Part shown: positions 1 to 9,172 of the stretch, piece after piece
Position numbering within the stretch: the first letter of the stretch is position 1
Layout: the number at the start of each line of letters is the position of its first letter
Assembly: GCF_000330705.1 (NCBI RefSeq)
Contig: NZ_ANAM01000008.1
Span: 1 to 64,000 of the forward strand
Direction of reading: 5' to 3'
Origin: Salinicoccus carnicancri Crm
GTDB lineage: Bacteria > Bacillota > Bacilli > Staphylococcales > Salinicoccaceae
Length of the DNA: 64,000 nucleotides
Made by a program: the position numbers and the translations under genes
The notes under the pieces: generated by a model
The model's database searches: none
Told to the model about the DNA's origin: nothing
Seen by the model: only the letters and a program-made list of their open reading frames with translations

Positions 1-12
1 CGCGGTTCCTTT

Positions 13-399
13 TTATTTGGATTTAGATTTAATTTTACCTGTCCACTTGCTGATGCCGTTTTTCAGCATATAGATATCACTGTATCCTTTTTTCTTAAGC
101 ATCTTTGCCGCTCTGATGGACAATCTTCCATTATGATCATACAGATAGATTGGCTGGTCTTTCCTTAATGAGTTCATTTTCATAGAGAAGTTCATCATCG
201 GAATATTCCTTGCACCCATGATGTGTCCGTGTTCATATTTTTCCTTTTCCCTCAAATCAATCAGCTGAACTCTTCTCAGATCTTTTTTAAATTCTTCCTC
301 TGGCAGGGATTTGACATTGCGCATGTTCCTGTAACCGTTCAGAACGAGCAGTAATATTACGATAACTGCTGCCAGAAGGATGATCATCCAATTTTCCAA
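13..399 (-). CDS. yqhL: YqhL-type membrane-anchored rhodanese-like protein, catalytic Cys absent
   Basis: 128 aa. One N-terminal membrane segment (residues 5-21, very Ile/Leu/Val-rich) is followed by a single rhodanese fold: LIDLREKEKYEHGHIMGARN at about 46-65 and a C-terminal LKNGISKW motif. The loop that normally carries the sulfur-accepting Cys reads YLYDHNGRLS, so Asp replaces Cys and sulfurtransferase activity is unlikely. The cytoplasmic domain may instead bind a partner (inference). Start is TTG at 399, with GGAGAG seven bases upstream. It diverges from lipM, the same neighbour as in B. subtilis. The substrate is unknown. Confidence 0.85.
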   Translation of the reverse strand: MENWMIILLAAVIVILLLVLNGYRNMRNVKSLPEEEFKKDLRRVQLIDLREKEKYEHGHIMGARNIPMMNFSMKMNSLRKDQPIYLYDHNGRLSIRAAKMLKKKGYSDIYMLKNGISKWTGKIKSKSK

Positions 400-489
400 A
401 ACTCATCTCTCCTTAACTTTTCACATAAGTATATTATAGAGATATTTGATATACTTTTAAAGAGGAAATGAAAGGGGAGAGACGAAGTA

Positions 490-1323
490 ATGTTAGAACG
501 CGTTTGGTATTACATAGAAAGTCATAAGAATGATGCGGCCTATAACATGGCGCTGGATGAACTTCTGATGGAGAAGGTGAGGAACAGGGAACTGCCTGCT
601 GTGCTCAGGCTCTATGAATGGAAAACACCGACCCTGTCACTTGGATACTTCCAGAAGGTCCAAAAGGAAATAGACCTCGAACGTGTGGAATCATACGGAT
701 ATGAAATGGTACGGCGTGCCACAGGCGGCAGAGGGGTGCTGCATGATAAAGAACTTACATACAGCGTTGTGCTCCCCGAAAGTTATGAGGGGATGCCGGA
801 CTCCATCACAGAGAGCTACAGGGTAATATCGGCCGGTCTCATGGAAGGCTTCAGGAATCTGGGGCTGGATGCTCATTTCAGCGTACCACAAACAAAGGAA
901 CAGAGGAAAGAATTGACGAATATCAGGAGCAGCGTATGTTTTGACACACCGAGCTGGTATGAGCTCATTGTCGAGGGACGTAAAATAGCCGGCAGTGCAC
1001 AGACCAGGCAGAACGGTGTAATCATGCAGCATGGTTCCATTCTCCTGGATGTCGATATCGATCACCTTTTCGACATGTTCAAATACCAGAATGAACGTTT
1101 CAAAGAGAAGATGAAAGCGGCTTTCAGTGAAAAGGCGGTGGCAATCAACGACATAAGTGAAAAGCAATTTACAGTTGACATGTTATATCCTGCTTTCAAG
1201 TACGGGTTTGAAACAGGCCTCAACATGGCCACAAAGCCCTACCAGCTGACTGATGATGATCTCGGACGGCTCGAAGAAATCAGCAGTAAATACACTTCTG
1301 ACGAATGGAACTTCAGAAGATAG
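490..1323 (+). CDS. lipM: Octanoyl-[GcvH]:protein N-octanoyltransferase LipM
   Basis: 277 aa, BPL/LplA/LipB fold. LipM moves octanoate from octanoyl-ACP to the glycine-cleavage H protein, the first step of lipoate synthesis in Firmicutes. Visible features are the RRATGGRGVLHDKELTYSV substrate-binding stretch (about 75-93) and Cys150 in RSSVCFDTPSWYEL, the acyl-accepting cysteine known for B. subtilis LipM. KIAGSAQTR carries the conserved Lys. The ATG at 490 follows GGGGAGAG. The lipoate-dependent BkdB encoded later in this window is a likely downstream beneficiary. LplJ-type ligase is the alternative, but the Cys at exactly 150 favours LipM. Confidence 0.93.
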   Translation: MLERVWYYIESHKNDAAYNMALDELLMEKVRNRELPAVLRLYEWKTPTLSLGYFQKVQKEIDLERVESYGYEMVRRATGGRGVLHDKELTYSVVLPESYEGMPDSITESYRVISAGLMEGFRNLGLDAHFSVPQTKEQRKELTNIRSSVCFDTPSWYELIVEGRKIAGSAQTRQNGVIMQHGSILLDVDIDHLFDMFKYQNERFKEKMKAAFSEKAVAINDISEKQFTVDMLYPAFKYGFETGLNMATKPYQLTDDDLGRLEEISSKYTSDEWNFRR

Positions 1324-1351
1324 AAAAATCCGGGCATATGCCCGGATTTTT
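1324..1351. terminator. Bidirectional terminator between lipM and the 75-aa membrane protein
   Basis: Perfect 28-bp palindrome with arms AAAAATCCGGGCAT / ATGCCCGGATTTTT. It lies directly between the two converging stop codons. The A-run and T-run make it competent on both strands. Confidence 0.9.
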
Positions 1352-1579
1352 CTATCTTCTGTTCTTTTGTCTATATTTGCGTTTCGATTTCCTTAATGCC
1401 TTCCGGTATTTCCTCTGGCTCGGTGTCAGGACGAAGAAATAATATACTCCGTAGATGATGAGCCCGAGGACAATCAGGAATATCAGTGAGTTTACAATCA
1501 TGTTTAGGAAGTAATCCATATTGGTAAGCAGTCCAATTGCCGCAATGATAAGAACTGCATATAAAATTATTTTTTTCAA
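1352..1579 (-). CDS. Small membrane protein with basic tail (possibly SA1362 family)
   Basis: 75 aa. Two hydrophobic segments (about 3-20 and 26-50) are followed by a strongly basic tail (KYRKALRKSKRKYRQKNRR), giving an expected cytoplasmic C-terminus. A TTG start at 1579 has GGAGAG seven bases upstream. It sits two bases downstream of yqhQ and is probably cotranscribed with it and the lipoprotein gene. The position between lipM and yqhQ matches a small staphylococcal protein I remember as the SA1362 family, but I could not check similarity. Function unknown. Confidence 0.75.
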   Translation of the reverse strand: MKKIILYAVLIIAAIGLLTNMDYFLNMIVNSLIFLIVLGLIIYGVYYFFVLTPSQRKYRKALRKSKRKYRQKNRR

Positions 1580-1581
1580 AT

Positions 1582-2484
1582 TCAGTCTCTCCTTAACAGT
1601 TTATTGAACGAGTGAATGGCCACTTCGACCTGTGTATCATCCGGCTGCTTTGTAGTAAGATACTGCAGGAGGAGCCCGGGGGTGCCCAGCCATCTGACCA
1701 CAGGGATATCCCTAAGCTTATTGGTAAGCTGCAAAAATTCGAAAGAAAGTCCGATTACGACAGGTATGAGTGCAATCCGGTTAAGAATTCTCACATAGAA
1801 CGGTTCTACGGGTACGAACATATAGACGACGAAGCCGACCAGGACTGTGAAAAGTATGAAAGAGCTGCCACATCTGTAATGCAGCCTGGAGTGGCGCTGT
1901 ACATTTTCAATTGTCAGGGCACGGCCCTCCTCGAAGGTATTGATCACCTTGTGCTCGGCGCCGTGATACTGGAACAGCCGTCTGATCATCGGGGTCATGG
2001 ATATTACATATATATAGACCAGGAGAAGGATCAGTTTGAACAATGATTCCAAAAAGACCTGGCCGAAGTGCGAAGTAACCATCCCCGAGAATACTTCGGC
2101 AACGAATACGGGGATGAGGGTGAACAGGAACTTGCCGATGAGGAATGACAGTATGCCGACGATGATGGTCGACAATACGACCTTAGTCTGATTTACCGCC
2201 TGTTTTTCCTCCTCGATGCTGATATCGTCTTCAGGATTTCTTTCATAGCGATCTGTCGCAAATTCAAGATGCTTCATACCATAGATGCTGGATTCAAGTA
2301 TCGCGACATTGCCCCGCAGAACAGGAATCTTCTTTAGTTTCTTAACCCATTTTTTCTGAGGGCGCTCCATTTCAAAATACTGTATATCACCGTTGTTTCT
2401 GCGAATGGCAGTCACCATCCGGCTGTTTGTCTGGAACATGACGCCTTCCACGACGGCCTGTCCGCCTACTAAAGGTTTATCCAT
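1582..2484 (-). CDS. yqhQ: YqhQ family (DUF1385) membrane protein
   Basis: 300 aa, the usual family length. The N-terminus has the family signature GGQAVVEGVMFQ (7-18). Four or so membrane segments lie at about 103-125, 143-165, 208-228 and 234-252. A conserved polar loop, YHGAEHKVINTFEEGR (about 172-187), contains His/Glu/His residues that could hold a metal (inference). It was originally described as a predicted metal-dependent enzyme; no activity is established to my knowledge. Start ATG 2484. Lies in a leftward three-gene cluster with an upstream lipoprotein and a downstream 75-aa protein. Confidence 0.88.
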   Translation of the reverse strand: MDKPLVGGQAVVEGVMFQTNSRMVTAIRRNNGDIQYFEMERPQKKWVKKLKKIPVLRGNVAILESSIYGMKHLEFATDRYERNPEDDISIEEEKQAVNQTKVVLSTIIVGILSFLIGKFLFTLIPVFVAEVFSGMVTSHFGQVFLESLFKLILLLVYIYVISMTPMIRRLFQYHGAEHKVINTFEEGRALTIENVQRHSRLHYRCGSSFILFTVLVGFVVYMFVPVEPFYVRILNRIALIPVVIGLSFEFLQLTNKLRDIPVVRWLGTPGLLLQYLTTKQPDDTQVEVAIHSFNKLLRRD

Positions 2485-2503
2485 TGGCTACTCTTCTTTC
2501 CGG

Positions 2504-3070
2504 TCAATAGTATTCGCTGGCACTGTTAAGCTGAGAAAGCCCTTCCTCCACGTCCTCCATGGATTCAGAATCCGCTCCGTTTTTAATCGACTGCAAAGCT
2601 CCTTCTATCTCATCATTGGCGAGTTTGAGTGAACTGTGCTGCCTTTTCAGGTATTCATTGAGTTCGAGTCCCTCGGCAGCTTTTTCATAATCGCCTGCAG
2701 CTTCGTGTATGCTGGAACTTATGTCGTCTATATCTTTACTGATGACAGACATGTCATCCTCTTCCTTTGCTTTTTGAACAGCTTCACTGAGGTCGGTCAA
2801 TTCTTTCTCCAGTGTACCGGAGTACTCGCTGACAACCTGTACATATTCATCAATGTCAGAGTTGCCAATGACGGACTGCATCTTTGAAATATCCTCTTCA
2901 AGAGCGTCAAGCCGGAGTTTGTTCTTCTGGACATTGACTTCCTCCGTCTGGAGGACCCCCTGCAGCTCTTCCTTCTTTTCCTCGGCATTTGAGAGCTGAT
3001 CCTCAGCAGAGGGGCTACCGCAACCTGCCAGCATAACTATGGGTAATATTATTTTAATTGATCTTCTCAT
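2504..3070 (-). CDS. Coiled-coil lipoprotein of unknown function
   Basis: 188 aa. The N-terminus MRRSIKIILPIVMLAGCGS is a type II signal peptide with lipobox LAGC, so Cys17 would be lipidated and the protein anchored outside the membrane. The rest is almost wholly helical and acidic, with long heptad-like stretches (EEKKEELQGVLQ..., DLSEAVQKAKEEDD), suggesting a coiled coil. It resembles YkyA-type cell-wall-binding lipoproteins in build, but I cannot assign the family. ATG 3070 follows AGGAG. First gene of the leftward yqhQ cluster, divergent from pepP. Confidence 0.8.
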   Translation of the reverse strand: MRRSIKIILPIVMLAGCGSPSAEDQLSNAEEKKEELQGVLQTEEVNVQKNKLRLDALEEDISKMQSVIGNSDIDEYVQVVSEYSGTLEKELTDLSEAVQKAKEEDDMSVISKDIDDISSSIHEAAGDYEKAAEGLELNEYLKRQHSSLKLANDEIEGALQSIKNGADSESMEDVEEGLSQLNSASEYY

Positions 3071-3189
3071 TTGTAATTTCTCCTGTACATCATTTTATTA
3101 TTTTATCATGATATGACAGAATATTAAATTGAATACTACTGAAATATACAACGATTTAATGTAGAATATATTTGAAAGGTGGATGAACA

Positions 3190-4245
3190 ATGATCAAGTA
3201 TGAGAAAGTCAATGCATTGCTGGAAGAGAAAAATTTGGATGCACTGCTCATCATGAGTGATTATAACAGACGATATCTGACAGGTTTCACGGGTTCCAGT
3301 GGTGCTGTAATAATGACAAAGGATGAAAAATTCCTGATTTCAGATTTCCGCTACAAAGCCCAGGGAATTGAGCAGGCAAAGAATTTTGAATTTGTGCTGC
3401 AGGATAAAGGCCTGCTTGATTTCATTATGGAATTCATGGATTCAAAGGGATATGAGAGCGTCGGTTTTGAGGGGGAACACGTGAACTTCAACACTTTCGA
3501 CAGGCTGGACAGTACTTTCGACCTCATACCGCTCACGGCTGAGATTGAAAAGATTCGCATGTTCAAGACATCAGATGAAGTTGATCTGATCAGAAGAGCC
3601 TGCAGCATTGCCGATGAGACATATGAGTACATACTCAAATATATACAGCCTGGCATGAGCGAGCTCGATGTGAGAAATGAAGTCGAAAACTACATGCGTA
3701 AACTTGGTGCAGAAGGCTCCAGCTTTGATATGATTGTGGCGAGCGGTGTCAGGGGCGCACTTCCGCATGGAGTTGCCTCCGATAAACTTATAGAATCCGG
3801 TGAAATGGTGACCCTGGACTTCGGGGCCTACTATAAAGGCTATGCCTCTGACATCACAAGGTCGTTCGGTGTCGGTTCTGTAACGGAAGAGATGGAGAAG
3901 ATCCACCATATCGTCCTCGAATCCCAGCTCGCCTCCCTGGATCGGATCGGGCCGGGAATGACTGGCCGGGAAGCGGATAAAGTGGCACGGCAGATCATAG
4001 AAAAAAATGCCTATGGTCCGAATTTCGGCCATTCCCTGGGGCACGGCCTCGGCCTTGAAGTACATGAAATGCCCGGGCTCGCCAAATCAAGTGATGTAAA
4101 ATTGGCGAAGGACATGGTCGTGACAATCGAACCGGGTATATACGTGGATGATACCGGCGGCGTCCGTATCGAAGATGACTGCCTTGTTACAGACAGCGGT
4201 CTTGAAAAATTATCACACAGCAGCAAAGAGCTGTTCATCATCTAA
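3190..4245 (+). CDS. yqhT: Xaa-Pro aminopeptidase-like M24 peptidase (YqhT/PepP type)
   Basis: 351 aa cytoplasmic peptidase of family M24B, expected to remove the residue before a proline. The creatinase N-terminal domain covers about 1-125 and the pita-bread domain 130-350. All five dinuclear metal ligands are visible: Asp210, Asp221, His285, Glu314 and Glu328, plus HGVASDKLIESGE before them. ATG 3190 follows AAAGGTGG. It lies 33 bp upstream of efp, the same pair and order as B. subtilis and S. aureus, and EF-P itself resolves proline-stalled ribosomes. Confidence 0.93.
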   Translation: MIKYEKVNALLEEKNLDALLIMSDYNRRYLTGFTGSSGAVIMTKDEKFLISDFRYKAQGIEQAKNFEFVLQDKGLLDFIMEFMDSKGYESVGFEGEHVNFNTFDRLDSTFDLIPLTAEIEKIRMFKTSDEVDLIRRACSIADETYEYILKYIQPGMSELDVRNEVENYMRKLGAEGSSFDMIVASGVRGALPHGVASDKLIESGEMVTLDFGAYYKGYASDITRSFGVGSVTEEMEKIHHIVLESQLASLDRIGPGMTGREADKVARQIIEKNAYGPNFGHSLGHGLGLEVHEMPGLAKSSDVKLAKDMVVTIEPGIYVDDTGGVRIEDDCLVTDSGLEKLSHSSKELFII

Positions 4246-4278
4246 TTCATTTGGTTTTGAATACTGAGGAGGAAAATT

Positions 4279-4836
4279 ATGATTTCAGTAAACGATTTTA
4301 AAACAGGCCTGACAGTAGAAGTGGAAGGCGGCATCTGGAGAGTCATCGACTTCCAGCACGTCAAGCCGGGTAAGGGCGCAGCTTTTGTAAGAAGCAAGCT
4401 CAGAAACCTGCGCACAGGTGCAATCCAGGAAAAAACTTTCCGCGCGGGGGAAAAAGTGGGCAAGGCCCAGATAGACAATAATAAGATGCAGTATCTGTAT
4501 GCAGACGGCGATTCCCATGTGTTCATGGATAACAACACTTTTGAACAGGTTGAACTCCAGGCGTCAGCACTTGAGGATGAGCTGAAATACCTCAAAGAGA
4601 ATATGAATGTCTCCATCATGATGTACGAAGGAGAAGTGATTGGTGTGGAATTGCCGAAGACTGTCGAGCTCGAAGTGACAGAAACAGAACCGGGCATCAA
4701 AGGCGATACAGCCAGCGGTGCTTCGAAATCGGCGACACTGGAAACAGGTCTCACCATCCAGGTTCCTCTGTTTGTTAACCAGGGGGATGTCCTCGTCATC
4801 AACACGGAAGAAGGCTCATACGTATCACGTGCCTGA
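4279..4836 (+). CDS. efp: Translation elongation factor P
   Basis: 185 aa, full length. EF-P binds between the P and E sites and relieves stalling at polyproline. Domain I (1-62) carries the modification loop [10 protein letters not shown] with Lys32, the residue 5-aminopentanol-modified in B. subtilis. OB domains II and III follow, with the C-terminal signature ending in YVSRA. ATG 4279 has a strong GAGGAGG eight bases upstream. Probably cotranscribed with the M24 peptidase gene and ended by the hairpin just after the stop. Confidence 0.97.
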   Translation: MISVNDFKTGLTVEVEGGIWRVIDFQHVKPGKGAAFVRSKLRNLRTGAIQEKTFRAGEKVGKAQIDNNKMQYLYADGDSHVFMDNNTFEQVELQASALEDELKYLKENMNVSIMMYEGEVIGVELPKTVELEVTETEPGIKGDTASGASKSATLETGLTIQVPLFVNQGDVLVINTEEGSYVSRA

Positions 4837-4871
4837 AAATAAAAGCAGATTTCCATCTGCTTTTATTTTTT
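4836..4871 (+). terminator. efp terminator
   Basis: Stem AATAAAAGCAGAT / ATCTGCTTTTATT with loop TTCC, followed by T-rich sequence, immediately after the efp stop codon. Confidence 0.9.
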
Positions 4872-4873
4872 GC

Positions 4874-4902
4874 TTGAATTGGTATGACCACTTGCGTAAA
4901 AT
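4874..4902 (+). promoter_or_regulatory. Sigma-A promoter for accBC
   Basis: -35 TTGAAT (4874-4879), 17-bp spacer, -10 TAAAAT (4897-4902), between the efp terminator and accB. No FapR operator or other dyad is obvious nearby. Confidence 0.65.
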
Positions 4903-4940
4903 GTAAGACAGTAATTTTTAATTGTTAAGGAGAAGTAAAC

Positions 4941-5363
4941 ATGAATCTGGAATATATCGATAATCTGATTGAAAAAATGGAAAAGGCATCATTGACAGAA
5001 CTCTCCTATAAAGACGGGGATGTTGATATTAAATTGAAGAGGGATATGGGGAACAGTGTACAGACAGCGCCGGTACAGCTTCCGCAGCAGGCACCTGAAC
5101 AGCCAATGGCAGATGCGCCTGTGGAAGAGGGGAAGATGATCAAGGCTCCGATGGTCGGCACTTTCTATAAAGCAGCTTCACCGGAGGCAGATGCATACGT
5201 CAAAGTTGGCGACAAAGTGGATAACACATCCGTTGTATGCATACTTGAAGCAATGAAACTCTTCAATGAAATCCAGGCAGAAATTTCCGGTGAGATAACA
5301 GAGATCCTGGTCGAAGACGGAGACATGGTTGAGTACGACCAACCGTTGTTCAGAGTACGATGA
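4941..5363 (+). CDS. accB: Acetyl-CoA carboxylase biotin carboxyl carrier protein
   Basis: 140 aa. Carries the biotin that shuttles CO2 between biotin carboxylase and carboxyltransferase in fatty-acid synthesis. An N-terminal helical part and a Pro/Gln/Ala-rich linker (about 42-62) lead to the biotinyl domain (67-140), with Lys106 in EAMKLFNEI as the biotinylation site. Slightly shorter than the 150-160 aa typical of Bacillus, because of the linker. ATG 4941 follows AAGGAG. Its stop overlaps the accC start (ATGA), so translation is coupled. Confidence 0.96.
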   Translation: MNLEYIDNLIEKMEKASLTELSYKDGDVDIKLKRDMGNSVQTAPVQLPQQAPEQPMADAPVEEGKMIKAPMVGTFYKAASPEADAYVKVGDKVDNTSVVCILEAMKLFNEIQAEISGEITEILVEDGDMVEYDQPLFRVR

Positions 5364-6709
5364 TCAATAAGATACTTATAGCAAACCGTGGCGAAATTGC
5401 AGTTAGGATCATCAGGGCATGTACAGAGCTGGGCATCGATTCTGTCAGCATATACTCAGAAGCGGATGCGGACAGCCTTCACCGGAAAATAGCCACTGAG
5501 TCCTATTGTGTTGGTCCGAAACTTTCCAAGGACAGTTATCTGGACATGATCAGCATCATCACCATCGCCAAGAAGTCCGGCTGTGATGCCATACATCCGG
5601 GCTACGGTTTCCTCGCTGAAAATAGTGACTTCGCTGAAATGTGTGAAGCTTCAAACCTCATCTTCATCGGTCCGATGCATGAGACAATCTCTCTGATGGG
5701 AGTAAAGGACGTGGCCAAAGACACGATGAAAAAAGCCGGGGTGCCGACCGTGCCGGGCAGCAACGGAGTAGTCGCCTCGATTGAGGATGCCAAGCGGATA
5801 GCATCAGACATCGGCTACCCCGTCATCATCAAAGCGAGTTACGGCGGCGGCGGCAAAGGCATCCGCGTTGCACGCACAGAAGAGGAACTCGTCCAGAACT
5901 ACAAGATGACAGAACAGGAAGCAGAAAGTGCTTTCGGCAACAAAAGTCTCTATATAGAAAAATATATCGAGAACTTCAGGCATATAGAAATCCAGGTCAT
6001 GGGGGACTATCACGGCAATGTCATCCATCTGGGAGAGCGTGACTGTACAGTGCAGCGCCGTATGCAAAAGCTTGTCGAAGAAGCCCCGAGCCCGATTCTT
6101 TCTGAGGAGAAACGTGCTGAAATGGGAGAGACCGCAGTGCGTGCTGCAAAAAGCATCGACTATATCGGTGCAGGCACCATCGAATTCATCTATGATCTGA
6201 ACGACGACAGATTCTACTTCATGGAAATGAACACAAGAATTCAGGTGGAACATCCTGTTACAGAAATGGTCACAGGCATAGACCTTGTGAAGATGCAGAT
6301 CAAAGTCGCCAGGCGTGAAGCCATTCCGTACAGACAGGAAGACATCAGGATTGAAGGGCATGCAATCGAGTTCAGGATCAATGCCGAGAACCCGTATAAG
6401 AACTTCATGCCTTCAGCCGGAACAATCACCGATTTCATCGTTCCCGGAGGTTACGGTGTCAGGCTGGATACTGCCTGCTACGCCGGTTACCGCATCCCGC
6501 CTTACTATGACTCCATGATTGCTAAACTGATCACCTTCGCCGATACGCGCGATGAAGCGATCAGGACAGCGAAAAGGGCGCTTGGTGAATATATGATCGG
6601 AGGGATTGATACTACGATCCCATTCCACTCCAACCTGCTGGATAACGAAGCGTTCAGAGCGAATGACTATAACACGAACTTCCTGGCTCAGCACGATGTA
6701 ATGAAATGA
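5360..6709 (+). CDS. accC: Biotin carboxylase subunit of acetyl-CoA carboxylase
   Basis: 449 aa, full length. ATP-grasp enzyme that carboxylates the biotin of AccB. In order: biotin carboxylase N domain (KILIANRGEIAVRIIRA), glycine-rich ATP loop YGGGGKGIRVA (about 155-165), FMEMNTRIQVEHPVTE (about 286-301, with metal and catalytic residues), and the C-terminal domain with GHAIEFRINAE. The ATG overlaps the accB stop by four bases. The accA/accD carboxyltransferase genes are not in the window. Confidence 0.97.
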   Translation: MINKILIANRGEIAVRIIRACTELGIDSVSIYSEADADSLHRKIATESYCVGPKLSKDSYLDMISIITIAKKSGCDAIHPGYGFLAENSDFAEMCEASNLIFIGPMHETISLMGVKDVAKDTMKKAGVPTVPGSNGVVASIEDAKRIASDIGYPVIIKASYGGGGKGIRVARTEEELVQNYKMTEQEAESAFGNKSLYIEKYIENFRHIEIQVMGDYHGNVIHLGERDCTVQRRMQKLVEEAPSPILSEEKRAEMGETAVRAAKSIDYIGAGTIEFIYDLNDDRFYFMEMNTRIQVEHPVTEMVTGIDLVKMQIKVARREAIPYRQEDIRIEGHAIEFRINAENPYKNFMPSAGTITDFIVPGGYGVRLDTACYAGYRIPPYYDSMIAKLITFADTRDEAIRTAKRALGEYMIGGIDTTIPFHSNLLDNEAFRANDYNTNFLAQHDVMK

Positions 6710-6718
6710 TGAGTACTG

Positions 6719-6763
6719 AAACCCGCTTTTTCCAAGTGACAGTGAAAAGGCGGGGTTTTTATT
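6719..6763 (+). terminator. accC terminator
   Basis: Imperfect hairpin AACCCGCTTTTTC / GAAAAGGCGGGGTT with an 11-nt loop and a following T5. Lies just after the accC stop. Confidence 0.8.
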
Positions 6764-6843
6764 TTCAGAGCAAGAGCATGATTTACTGCTGTAATAATTA
6801 CCTCAATTAAGTTACAAGTTGTTTCTAATTCCGCACACAATCA

Positions 6844-6852
6844 TGCTATAAT
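6844..6852 (+). promoter_or_regulatory. Extended -10 promoter for the yqhY-nusB-xseAB-ispA cluster
   Basis: TGCTATAAT at 6844-6852 is an extended -10 (TGnTATAAT). No convincing -35 is seen at 17 bp, which is usual for this promoter class. It is about 20 bases upstream of the first start codon. Confidence 0.6.
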
Positions 6853-6872
6853 AAAATGACGGGGTGATGAAC

Positions 6873-7220
6873 ATGATAATCCAGGACGATAAATCAAACT
6901 TGGGAATGATCGAGATTTCTTCGGAAGTGCTGGAAGTGATTGCTAGCATTGCAGTTACTGAAACCAAAGGCGTTCATTCATTGCAGAATAATTTTGCCAG
7001 CGGCAATTTTGAAAAGATAGGCAAGAAGTACAGGGGCCGCGGTGTCAAAGTTGAGACAGAGGATAATGAGGTGCTGATCTCAATTTATGTAACATTGGAT
7101 ACGAAAGGCAAGGTCCATGAGACGGCTGAAAATATCCAGAAGAATGTCAGCCAGGCGATCAGAAACATGACGGATCATGTTGTTAAGGAAGTCAATGTGC
7201 ACATCGTAAATATCAAATAA
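6873..7220 (+). CDS. yqhY: Asp23/Gls24 family protein YqhY
   Basis: 115 aa of the Asp23/DUF322 family: GMIEISSEVLEVIASIAVTE at the N-terminus, then VLISIYVTLDTKGKV and the terminal VKEVNVHIVNIK. In B. subtilis the gene lies between accC and nusB, exactly as here. Deletion there perturbs acetyl-CoA carboxylase activity (known for B. subtilis, not shown here). A GTG at 6864 is possible, but GGGGTG six bases before the ATG at 6873 favours the shorter form. No membrane segment; cytoplasmic. Confidence 0.88.
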   Translation: MIIQDDKSNLGMIEISSEVLEVIASIAVTETKGVHSLQNNFASGNFEKIGKKYRGRGVKVETEDNEVLISIYVTLDTKGKVHETAENIQKNVSQAIRNMTDHVVKEVNVHIVNIK

Positions 7221-7241
7221 GGATTCAGATAGGTGTTTTTA

Positions 7242-7643
7242 ATGAACAGACACGAGCAGCGGAAAAAGATATTTCAAATAATATTCCAAAAGGACCATGA
7301 CCTGGTCGATCTCGAAAAAACTGCGTTTTTCGATTTATATGAAACCCATGAGTATATCAAAAGGATCGTTGATTTCTATGTGGGCAGTCAGACAGATGTG
7401 GATGCTGATATCAGCGCCCATCTGAACAAGTATACTCTTGAACGGATCCCGAAAGTTGACCGCAATATATTGAGGACTGCAGTCAGTGAGATCAGGGAAG
7501 GCGATTCACCTGAGAGAGTCGTCATCAATGAGGCTGTACTGCTTGCCAAAACCTACGGTGAGAAAGACAGTTTCCGTTTTGTAAACGGCGTCCTCAAGAA
7601 CTTCATCAGAGAAACGGATGAAAATCCATATGGAGAACAATGA
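7242..7643 (+). CDS. nusB: Transcription antitermination factor NusB
   Basis: 133 aa, all-helical. NusB pairs with NusE (S10) on boxA RNA to antiterminate rRNA transcription. Signatures: RHEQRKKIFQIIFQ at the N-terminus, RIPKVDRNILRTAVSEI (about 68-84) and VVINEAVLLAKTYGEKDSFRF (about 93-113). ATG 7242 is preceded by AGGTG at six bases; an in-frame GTG at 7233 has no good SD. Its last 14 bases overlap the start of xseA. Confidence 0.94.
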   Translation: MNRHEQRKKIFQIIFQKDHDLVDLEKTAFFDLYETHEYIKRIVDFYVGSQTDVDADISAHLNKYTLERIPKVDRNILRTAVSEIREGDSPERVVINEAVLLAKTYGEKDSFRFVNGVLKNFIRETDENPYGEQ

Positions 7644-8976
7644 GTATCTGTCTGTAGGTGCTTTGACCAAGTACCTGAAATATAAATTCGACCAGGACCC
7701 GTATTTGACACGGGTCTTTATCAAAGGCGAACTATCCAACGTAAAAAAGCATACCAGCGGTCACATTTTCTTTGCATTAAAAGATGGGAATGCTGTCATA
7801 CGGGCCATTATGTTCTCTCGGAGTGCTGATGGCCTGAAGTTTGACCCGGAAAACGGGCAAAGTGTCCTGATTCAGGGCAGAATCAGCATTTATGAATCAA
7901 GCGGACAATATCAGATTTACGTGGATGAAATGGAAATCGACGGCATCGGTCTTTTATTTGAACAGCTGGAGAAGGATAAAAAAGAACTGGCTGAAAAAGG
8001 TTATTTTGATGCGGTACACAAAAAAACGCTCCCCCGGTATCCGGAACGCATAACAATCATCAGTTCCGAAACGAGCGCCGCATATCGTGATATGCTGACG
8101 ACGCTCCGCCGCCGGTATCCTCTTGTTAAAGTCTCACTGATTAATACGCTGATGCAGGGGCGCGGGAGCAGACAGGCTGTCATTGAAAGCCTTGAAAATG
8201 CCGACGGCCTGGGAGGCGACATTGTCATACTTGCACGGGGCGGCGGTTCCATAGAAGACCTTTGGACTTTCAATGAAAAATCCGTAGCGGTAAAGGTTTT
8301 TGAAATGCGCACACCGGTAATCACGGGTGTCGGTCATGAGACGGATACGACACTCGTCGATTTTCTTGCGGACGCACGGGCTGCAACACCGACGGCCGCA
8401 GCTGAATTGGCGGTTCCTGACAGACAGGACATCGAGGGCAGCCTGGAAAAATCGGTCACTTTCATGATGCGCAGCATCAAAAATCGTATTGGCACCCAGA
8501 AAAACAGGTTGGAAGGGCTGTCCAACTACTACAAACTTAAAAACCCGGGGCTGCTCTATGACCAGCAGACAGAAAAACTTGCAACTCTAAGGACAAACCT
8601 TGACACGAAGACCGGCCTGATACTGAGAGATAAACGATACCGTCAAACCGGAATGAGCGAAAGAGTAGGATACAGGAATCCCGGTCCCGGGATTGCCAGG
8701 TACAAAGAAATACTGTATGAAACGGGAATGAAAATTGACGGGAAGATGGCTGATAAGATTGCCGGGAAGGAAAGGCGGCTGGGCGGCACAATCGAGCTGC
8801 TTAACTCCCTCAGTCCCACAAACACTCTGCTCCGCGGCTATTCATTCACCACGAAAGATGGGGATATCGTCCGCGATGCCCGGGCACTTGCGCCTGGTGA
8901 TGAAATAGATACAAGGCTTGCCAAAGGGAAGGTCAGATCCAAAGTAACAGAGGTGAAAAAAGATGACAGAGAATAA
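7630..8976 (+). CDS. xseA: Exodeoxyribonuclease VII large subunit
   Basis: 448 aa. Catalytic subunit of ExoVII, which degrades single-stranded DNA from either end. N-terminal OB fold ([39 protein letters not shown]), then the nuclease domain with [31 protein letters not shown] and [17 protein letters not shown] coiled-coil region (about 270-390) precedes the C-terminal [13 protein letters not shown] 7630 matches the usual MxxxYLSV start; another ATG lies at 7618. Overlaps both nusB and xseB, suggesting coupled translation. Confidence 0.95.
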   Translation: MENNEYLSVGALTKYLKYKFDQDPYLTRVFIKGELSNVKKHTSGHIFFALKDGNAVIRAIMFSRSADGLKFDPENGQSVLIQGRISIYESSGQYQIYVDEMEIDGIGLLFEQLEKDKKELAEKGYFDAVHKKTLPRYPERITIISSETSAAYRDMLTTLRRRYPLVKVSLINTLMQGRGSRQAVIESLENADGLGGDIVILARGGGSIEDLWTFNEKSVAVKVFEMRTPVITGVGHETDTTLVDFLADARAATPTAAAELAVPDRQDIEGSLEKSVTFMMRSIKNRIGTQKNRLEGLSNYYKLKNPGLLYDQQTEKLATLRTNLDTKTGLILRDKRYRQTGMSERVGYRNPGPGIARYKEILYETGMKIDGKMADKIAGKERRLGGTIELLNSLSPTNTLLRGYSFTTKDGDIVRDARALAPGDEIDTRLAKGKVRSKVTEVKKDDRE

Positions 8977-9172
8977 AACAGAAACTTTCGAAGAGAAAAT
9001 GGAGATTCTGGAAAAGATCGTAAGACAGCTGGATGAAGACGAGGTCTCATTGGAGGAATCACTAAAACTGTACCAGAGAGGTGTAGAATTGTCTTCGGAA
9101 TGTGATAAAATCCTGAAAGATGCAGAGCTTAAAGTGGAATCACTGAACCGGAAGGACGATGGGGATGAATAA
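8963..9172 (+). CDS. xseB: Exodeoxyribonuclease VII small subunit
   Basis: 69 aa. The small helical hairpin subunit that coats the XseA stalk. Signatures are [19 protein letters not shown] and [15 protein letters not shown] with the final coiled helix. It starts 14 bases inside xseA and ends 8 bases past the ispA start. Confidence 0.94.
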   Translation: MTENKTETFEEKMEILEKIVRQLDEDEVSLEESLKLYQRGVELSSECDKILKDAELKVESLNRKDDGDE

